Positions 51,475-57,750 of a stretch of 57,750 nucleotides of DNA are shown here, piece after piece. The notes under the pieces are model-generated. The model made no database searches. It worked only from the letters and a program-made list of their open reading frames with translations, and was not told where the DNA came from. The stretch comes from Asparagopsis taxiformis (lineage: Eukaryota > Rhodophyta > Florideophyceae > Bonnemaisoniales > Bonnemaisoniaceae): contig JALQPE010001964.1 of NCBI GenBank assembly GCA_030407315.1, positions 1 to 57,750 of the forward strand. Reading direction: 5' to 3'. A program made the position numbers and the translations under genes. Numbering within the stretch: the stretch's first letter is position 1; each line of letters starts with the position of its first letter.

Positions 51475-54400
51475 ATGACGAATAAGCGCAGGCGCAACAG
51501 CAATCCGATCGTTGACGACGCAACCGTGCCAATTCTGCGCGAACCCGCTAGCCCTTGGGAGGATTCTAGTGACATGGGTACACGTCGAAACGTAGGTCGC
51601 GCCGCCCGCGAAACTACTCTCGCTGGCAAAGACTTCCTCCGCCTCTTGCTGGATTTGTTCGCCCACTCAAGTTTCGCAGACTTGACGGACAAGCCGGGAG
51701 GTTTCACATACGCGGACCTTGGCGCTTGGGTTGCGCAGGGCACGGAAGAACAATTTCTGGCGCTGCAAGGTCGACTCAGCATGGCCTTCAGCGGTCGTTC
51801 GAAGAATGCTGGAGTCGAGGCGGATGTTGCCGAAATCGTCATGGCAGAGATGAACGTTGAGCGAGCCAAGCAGATTGTTCGTCTGGCATTACCGATTGCC
51901 GAGTTTTCAAGACAGGATGAGCGTATCGGGCAATGGGTTGAGCACTGCATCCTTTCTGGGATCGTGCCGCAGACCTTCCTTATTGGATGTAACATGCTTC
52001 CTTCGCCACTACAGGCGCCGCAGCGCGGGGAACCAAGCGCCTTCGTTCTTGCTCCACCGGAAACGTTCGAGGTATTGATGTATTTCCAAGCGTTGTCTAT
52101 CATCCGAAATCACAACAAGAACCTGCCGCGTCGCCGAATAGGCGACGCGGCCGAGGAGGGGAACGAAGCCGCACGCGTCCCAGCCCATCGGAAAAGCACT
52201 AATCGAGCTTGTTACGTGGTTCAAGTTTTATACCATGCTTGGACCGATGTGGCCTTCGCCGCAAAGTTTTTCCAGCTTCGAAGAGTTGATGGCGCCGTAC
52301 ATCATTTTCGACAGCAGTGAGCATTGGTTTGACGTGCTCGATGAAGGTCTATTCGCACCGATAGAGCAGAAGCTAGATCTCTACCACGACAAAGCTCCCC
52401 TATCTCATCCTGATGGATATGGTGGAAAAGTAGAGACAAGAACCAGTGCGCAGCACAGTGTATTTAGGGACCTTGTGAGGAAGTTCTTCGACCGGTTGCA
52501 GTTTCTTATCGTCAACCCGGACCTGTACACCTGGCCGGAGTCCGACCGCTGGGGGGCGCTGGAAATATACTTGTCAAGCGGAAATCCGGACAAGCTGCCA
52601 GCGTACTTTGACACCCTCGACGAAGACGTTATGGCTGTCCTCCGCCCGGCACCACAAGCCGCGGACGCAGAAAAGGTCCCCAAGCCGGTTGATGACACTC
52701 CCACTCGTCGCAACACAGGAGGGAGAGGTTTGGTTCCGTCGACAAGACACACAACCAGGCTTCAACTTGGACCTGGGAGGACCAGTCTTACTGCCCAAGG
52801 GCCGTCTCCCCCGTCACCGTCACCCCATGCGACAGAAGAGCAGGAAAGTGAAGGGCAGGCTCTCGCAAAGGACTTTCTTTCGAAAATGAGTCAGTATTGC
52901 CGGGTGTATGACGTCCCTTTCGAAGATTTGGTCAGTGCCGACGAGAGCCGAGAACACGTGCCCATCACGGGCAACGTTCAGCTCATTCTGACAGATCCGC
53001 CCTACAATGTTCGTCGTAAGAGGAACGATTCCAACTCTTCGTACGACAGGCTAACTGCAGAAGATATGCAGGCTAGCATCGAAGTGTTTGACGAGCTGTT
53101 GCGCCCCGGTGGCCACGGCATCGTGTTCTGCTCCGTTTTGCAGTTCTACGAATGGTTCCATTACTTGGAAACGTACAAAGGACCGCAGTCAGAAGGCCCA
53201 ACCGATGCTGCTGCCAGTGATGACGGGTCGGATGAAGAAGAGGTTACGTCCATGAATTCGGACTCCGAAGCATCGCAGCACAGTGGCGAAGAAAGTGCGG
53301 ATGAGGAGGAGGAGGAGGACGAGGAGGAGGAGGACGTCGTTCGGAATTCAGTTTTCTTCGTTGACGAGGTACCTCTGTTGTTTGTCCGACTACCTGGGCA
53401 CCTCTATCAAATGCCGGGGCGGAAGAGGTACCAACGCATGAACATGGCAGAGGTCGCTATCCACTTCTGGAAGCGAGGTGTTCCGTTCAAGACTGGAAGC
53501 GAGATGGTGGCCTATAGGAACCACGGATACATGGACGGCACGTACCCGGCGTGGTGCAACGTCACCATCAATATGCCCGCCATCGATTCGAATGAGATGG
53601 TGTGGCGAACAAGGAGCACAACCGGTGCTACGGTCAGAGTTCGTGCAGAGCAGAAGAGCGTCGCTCTCATGATGGAGTTGATCAGCCAGCATTCACAGCC
53701 TGGTGATATTGTTGTCGACCCATTCTCTGGCACTTTCGCAACGGGAAAAGCAGCTATGAGCTTGCCTGAGCACCGTGTTTTCGTTGGCAGTGACATGGAC
53801 AAATTGTGTGTGGCACGATCGCTTCCAAAGCTGTGTGCAGTCATGTCACGTGTAATTCTTTCAAACAACACTGACATGAGGGTCACGACAGAAGCGAAAC
53901 AGAGTGCTGAGAAGTTCTTGGCGTCCCCCTCTGTCACGATGCGTACGCAGAGGGAACGCAGGATCATCGAACCCCCACCTGGCCTTCCCCTGTACCAGAG
54001 GTTCCCGAAATATATTCGGCAGTACCTCTGGCAGCTGTGCCCAGAGTCGATTGCGTCGCACGAGCACATGGAAAAACCGGTGCATTATTGGCCACCTTCC
54101 CTGCGCCGCTGGTTGCAAACTGAAAACCCTCGCGTGATGCGGGCACACGATTGTGTTGCGAAAAAATTGAGCGTTCGACCATCGCTGATTAAGCATCCAA
54201 ATGCAGGAAGAGGCTCTTCGCTGAACAGACATTTAATGTTGGCGACGAAGTATGTGCATACTACGGAACTGTTGTGTACTCTGATATGAGCAAGGAGTCG
54301 ATGAGGTTCGCGTACGGAGAGGGTCACATGGCGATAACGAAGGAAACATTCTTGATGTATGCCATCAAGCTGTATGCAACGGCGGAGGACGACGAAAACA

Positions 54401-54677
54401 TCGAGCATCCAATTTGGATTGTTCCGGCTCCGTTCTGTTCGGCGCAGTTCATCAACGACCCGCGGTATTTGCGAGGTGAGGACACTCCGGCGGAAGACAC
54501 CAGGCGGATGGCCAACGTCGAGTTTGTCGAGAACTACAGCAGCGGTTCGACGGGGAAGAAGCTCAAGGCGAAGGACCTAGAAAATCCGAAGATCATTGTA
54601 GTACGTGCAATCCGCGATATCCGTCCGGGCAGGAGCTCTACGTTCATTATGGGACAGCGTTTAGAGCATGGAATTAG
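51475..54677 (+). pseudogene. Beta-class DNA methyltransferase fused to a SET domain (three single-base frame breaks)
   Basis: Start MTNKRRRNSNP at 51475. The first 220-odd codons are an unrecognised, mostly helical domain. Frame changes between 52142 and about 52190. From there to about 54214 runs the methyltransferase: LILTDPPYNVR (motif IV, 52985-53017), an acidic insert (EEEEEDEEEEDVV), and VVDPFSGTFATGK (motif I, about 53712), i.e. beta class, DPPY favouring N6-adenine. At 54206-54220 the frame holding NAGRG gives way to the one holding LFAEQTFNVGDEV, the canonical SET start (GRGLFA). FINDPRY, NVEFVENY and AIRDIRPG follow, then after another one-base change near 54628 QELYVHYGTAF, the SET end with catalytic Tyr, stopping at 54675. 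The motifs match across each break, so they look like recent deletions or base-calling errors in an otherwise intact gene. Confidence 0.8.
52126..52150 (+). other. GC-rich hairpin at the first frame change
   Basis: CCGCGTCGCC-GAATA-GGCGACGCGG: 10-bp perfect stem with a 5-base loop. It lies directly before the point where the frame must shift. It may cause sequencing or assembly slips, or could stimulate frameshifting. Confidence 0.85.
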
Positions 54678-54894
54678 GGTCACGAAAGATGTTTCATTTC
54701 GACTACAAATAAAGCTACGTTCCAGAGTTGAAGTATATCATATAATGCAGCATGTCCAGCCACCATTAGTCCAGGGTGAAACCTATTGAGCAGTACTCGC
54801 CTGTCAAAAACCAATCGTTCACACTCTAGGTGCACTTCGTCCGAGCAGTGAACCTGACTGCTTGGATGCTGTTATGCGTGCAGATGCAAAATAC

Positions 54895-55164
54895 ACGACC
54901 AAGTTGAAATGGACGCCCGGTGGATGTCCAGCTCAGTTGCATTGCTGTCCGGCCCAGAAATTCTACAATTCAGGGCAGAAAAAAAATATTGCAAAAAACA
55001 TCGATTTGGGCGGTCGAAAGTGCCGTACGGCACACCCCCATCTCAAAAACATGTTCACATGTGCATGTTTTTGAGAATAGCCCAAATTTTAATTCAAATC
55101 AGGACGTCTTCCGGACATAGGGGTGCTCGCGGCCTAGCTCTACAGCTGTAATTGTACCTCATTA
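54895..55164 (-). repeat. Terminal repeat, inverted right copy
   Basis: Reverse complement of the array/49.7/50.9-kb repeat: TGGACGCCCGGTGGATGTCC at 54909, then GTGCCGTACGGCAC, the ACATGTTCACATGT hairpin and AATTTTAATTCAAATCAGG at about 55087, followed by the outer block ending ACAGCTGTAATTGTACCTCA. It begins about 220 bp after the SET stop. Confidence 0.88.
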
Positions 55165-55336
55165 AATACTGTTGATGACTGCCTACCGTATACAATCTGG
55201 GCTGTTGGCGTATTCTCCGGTACTTGACCTGACCTGAACGTTCATCGCAGACCGTTGTGGTTACCGACACTATACAGCAATCTTTTTTGTATCTCGTGCA
55301 ACTCAATCGTTCCATCGCTTCCGGGAAAGCTTCATT

Positions 55337-57445
55337 ATGCCGCCGCGTATTGCGAAGAAAGCTCCAAAGCCTCCGGGCCTCCAGAAAACCCGGTCAGCAG
55401 CTGCTGTATCGAGTGCCCGACAATCCCGTGCGAAGAAGCGGTCTGGGCCTACCGGCAGCATTGAACCGCGGTCCGGTAGTCGCAAGACGGACCGGCGCAG
55501 AAACTGGGGATCCGCAGCGAGAAAGTGAGGAAGGAGGAACGGCGCGGAGAGAGATGGGGCTTGACCGAGGCAAGCGTGCTCGCAGGGACAGTGAACATCA
55601 TGATGATGACATGATAGTGGCTCAAAACATGTTGGAATTGCGGCAGAGTGCTATGGCAAAGGTAGTTCCTCCCGGGTTGGCAGATGCGGAGGTGCTGCAG
55701 ACGGAGTCCCAGCCGGGGGTTCGCGAGACACTGGAGGCTGTGACCCCCACTGCGCCAACTATGCCGAGTACATCAGCCCCAGCAGGTAATGCAGTCAGGG
55801 ACCCGAGGATAGCGGCAAGGGATGTTGTTTCTGAGCAACGTTCACAGGATGCCAACTATCATCGGCGGTCAGGTGGTACTGAGGGGAGAGAGCAGCCGGA
55901 GTGCGGGCCTCGTCACAACAGACTGTCATTGGTGCCAAATATGCGCGTAACGCCCCCGCGACGTCAGGCTATTGGCGATGGAGGACATCATAATCCCGAT
56001 AGCGTGCGAGATGGGGGGACGGTGAGGGCAGAGAGGGTTGCATCCGCCGGAATCCATCGATTTAATGGCGAGTCGCATCAATGCGCAGAAGAAGAAGATC
56101 GCGGAGCTGGAAAAAAAAAGTGTTTAGCCAGGACATAGCAAACAAGGCGCCTCACCACGGAGATTGTGCGTTGGAGGCTAAGGTGAAGACTCTGCAGGCG
56201 GAAAATGCCAGCCTTACTGCAATTGCGAGAACAGGTAGAATCAGTGATCACGGTGGCGGTAAGTCGAAAATACAGAAAGCCATTCCTGTGAAATACCTTG
56301 GAGTTCTTAGGGCGGTTGAGGAAAACCTGACAAAGTGGTGCAAGAACGAGACTATGGAGCTGGACCCTATAGCGGAACAAACGCAGAGACGTGGACTGGA
56401 CGTACCATCGAGGTAGAGCCGGTAGAAGGGCACTTTGGAGCGAAAACGGTGTAGGATATATTGCTACCCCTCGGGCTATATCATCAAGAATCTGCAGTGG
56501 TATACACCTTCGTACAGAGACGAGAGTGATCTGCTGAATGACTTGGTGCGACACGTACTGCGTCAAAGTCCGTGTGTGTGATGTGTTTTCCGATGAGGAG
56601 CAGCGTGTGTGCTGTCAAGAGGCTGTGGCGGGGAGCAAGGAATTGAAAGTGAAGGTGACGCAGAAACTGTCCGACGTGATGAGTGCACGGAAGCGTAATG
56701 CGAGGGACAGATTGTTCGGTTCGCTGGGGTACACGAAATAATGTCTAGATGCACGATGCTGACGACGCGAGCTGAGATGGACGAGCGAGAGGAACAAAAG
56801 CGCGAAGCGTCTGAGAAGCTTTTGAAAGGGGAAAGCAACGGTGATTTGGATATGGGGAGGTGGCGAACGGCACCGTTCTCAGAGCTGCGATACCAGCAAA
56901 GGCTTGGTTCCTGACAGCTTCGAAATGGAAAGTGAATGGTGATGCATGGTTTAACAACCGAGTAGCTGTGAATGTGCTGGACATCTTCGGGTTATTCGAT
57001 ACGACCAGAACAAGTAATGGACATAGAGACGAGCATACTAACGCTGGCGCGCCTGGATGCTTGGCTAGTGACTACTGTGGAGTGTTTGGATGAACCGAAG
57101 GGGAAAGGAGGTGCACGGCAGAAGGAGTTTACAAGGCGTACAGTCATATGTGGGGGTAGCTTTTCAGCAATTAGTTGGTATGGTGGTGTACTGCATGTCT
57201 TGTCTCCAAGGCTTCGCAAGCAAGGGAAGAAACGGACGTTGTCGAGAGCGAACAGCGGACTAGTGCACAGTCACGGCATGTGTTTTGCAAGCCGTACTGT
57301 GACGAGAGAGGCTGTTGAAGTGTGGCAAAGCGGAGAGGGGTCTGGAATTGTTCATGTCGTTGATGATGTAAACCGCTGCTCATCACTTGTTCTAGTGTCC
57401 GAGGATTGGATTCATCGCATATTACGTCAAACCTCGGTGCTGTAA
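55337..57445 (+). pseudogene. Unrecognised broken gene with coiled-coil-like segments
   Basis: Coding-like sequence moves between frames. 55337-55500 is basic (MPPRIAKKAPKPPGLQK). It continues to about 56060 (RRDSEHHDDDMIVAQNMLEL). At 56065 MASRINAQKKKIAELEKK is a heptad-like segment ending in a 10-A run, where the frame shifts again. 56120-56410 reads LEAKVKTLQAENASLTAIA and VKYLGVLRAVEENLTKWC. 56450-56740 reads SDEEQRVCCQEAVAGSKELK and DRLFGSLGYTK. 56990-57445 follows. I do not recognise the family. Homopolymer positions of the breaks suggest either decay or uncorrected reads. It lies just outside the inverted repeat; from 57450 to the end nothing is recognised. Confidence 0.4.
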
Positions 57446-57750
57446 TGGATTGTGTGATTGCGCAAGGACTAATTGGCGCAGAACTTTTCGTCGTTGACCC
57501 ATATGCTGGACACCTGAGTGCAAACCTGAATGTCGAAATCAATGCCCCACAGTATGGGGCATGGAGCGGCGCATTGCAGCACACTGCTGATAACGGTTTT
57601 GGCGTAATGGAGGATGGTTGAAATTAGTGCAGTAAATGTGACGTTGACTAGAAGGTTTTATCATGTAGTACATTATCAATAGAGGGCTGCGATTTAGATT
57701 TATTCTTCTTCATTATCATCTGTGAATTGGTAATACAGTGTTGGTGTAGA

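Larger units (their letters stand above)
49631..55164 (+). mobile_element. Putative inverted-repeat element carrying the methyltransferase-SET gene
   Basis: A ~5.5-kb segment whose two ends are inverted copies of the same ~250-bp sequence (outer TAATG...AATTACAGCTGT, then the core repeat). A further core copy stands inside at 50944. It encloses the methyltransferase-SET gene. No transposase and no clean target-site duplication were found. An alternative outline joins the array at 42.8-45.1 kb (plus) to the inverted right end and so also encloses the ParB-dioxygenase gene. Mobility is inferred from the repeat arrangement only. Confidence 0.5.

Noticed and set aside
52126..52190. Programmed ribosomal frameshift
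   Set aside because: No slippery heptamer precedes the hairpin, and two further breaks in the same gene have no such structure, so indel error or decay is more likely.
38318..54677. Bacterial or phage contamination as the source of the methyltransferase genes
   Set aside because: The genes carry a SET domain and PHD/RING-like cluster, long acidic and basic linkers, and are interleaved with repeats continuous with eukaryotic transposon sequence. A chimeric contig is still worth excluding.
49631..55164. Target-site duplication for the putative element
   Set aside because: Flanks GATGTG/AATACT (outer ends) and GCAT/ACGT (core ends) do not match; no duplication can be claimed.

Overview
The window is eukaryotic. 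It carries chromodomain Ty3/gypsy retrotransposons (chromoviruses), a hAT DNA transposon, solo LTRs with target-site duplications, and a protein with a SET (histone-methyltransferase) domain. No bacterial operon structure, tRNA, rRNA or CRISPR array was seen. The species cannot be fixed from the sequence. An alga (perhaps a red alga), an oomycete or an early-branching fungus would all fit, because related gypsy families occur in each. Many near-identical copies differ by single-base indels, so either decay or uncorrected long-read errors affect reading frames throughout.

Layout. (1) 1-14.4 kb: two GC-rich copies of one chromovirus on the minus strand. Copy 1 keeps gag, protease, RT, RNase H, integrase and chromodomain. 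Copy 2 is cut off in RNase H. (2) 14.4-16.3 kb: a different plus-strand chromovirus, into which copy 2 and a solo LTR have inserted. A second copy of that LTR, inverted, sits at 17.2-18.1 kb inside an unknown broken gene. (3) 18-24.4 kb: decayed unknown genes, including a Sel1-like repeat protein. (4) 24.5-35.7 kb: gypsy remnants. One of them is interrupted by a 1.28-kb insert (ATT duplication) and by a 2.46-kb hAT element (8-bp duplication). Near-perfect palindromes are scattered through this part. (5) 35.7-38.3 kb: no recognisable gene except a weak hypothetical.

(6) 38.3-55.2 kb is the most unusual part. It holds three large genes of bacterial/phage-like DNA-modification type. The first is a ParB-like protein followed, in the same frame after one stop codon, by a beta-class adenine/cytosine DNA methyltransferase with a C-terminal zinc cluster (41.3-38.3 kb). 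The second is a 1367-codon ORF with a ParB-like domain and a C-terminal 2-oxoglutarate/Fe(II) dioxygenase-like domain (49.5-45.4 kb). The third is a beta-class DNA methyltransferase joined to a SET domain (51.5-54.7 kb). The last two genes are divergent. They are bracketed by a ~200-bp repeat that stands in plus orientation on the left (including a tandem array at 42.8-45.1 kb) and inverted on the right (54.9-55.16 kb). The palindrome GGACGTCC recurs in those repeats and upstream of the first gene. My inference is a mobile or formerly mobile element carrying a DNA-plus-chromatin modification system. A transposase was not found.

(7) 55.3-57.5 kb: a broken, unrecognised gene with coiled-coil-like segments.
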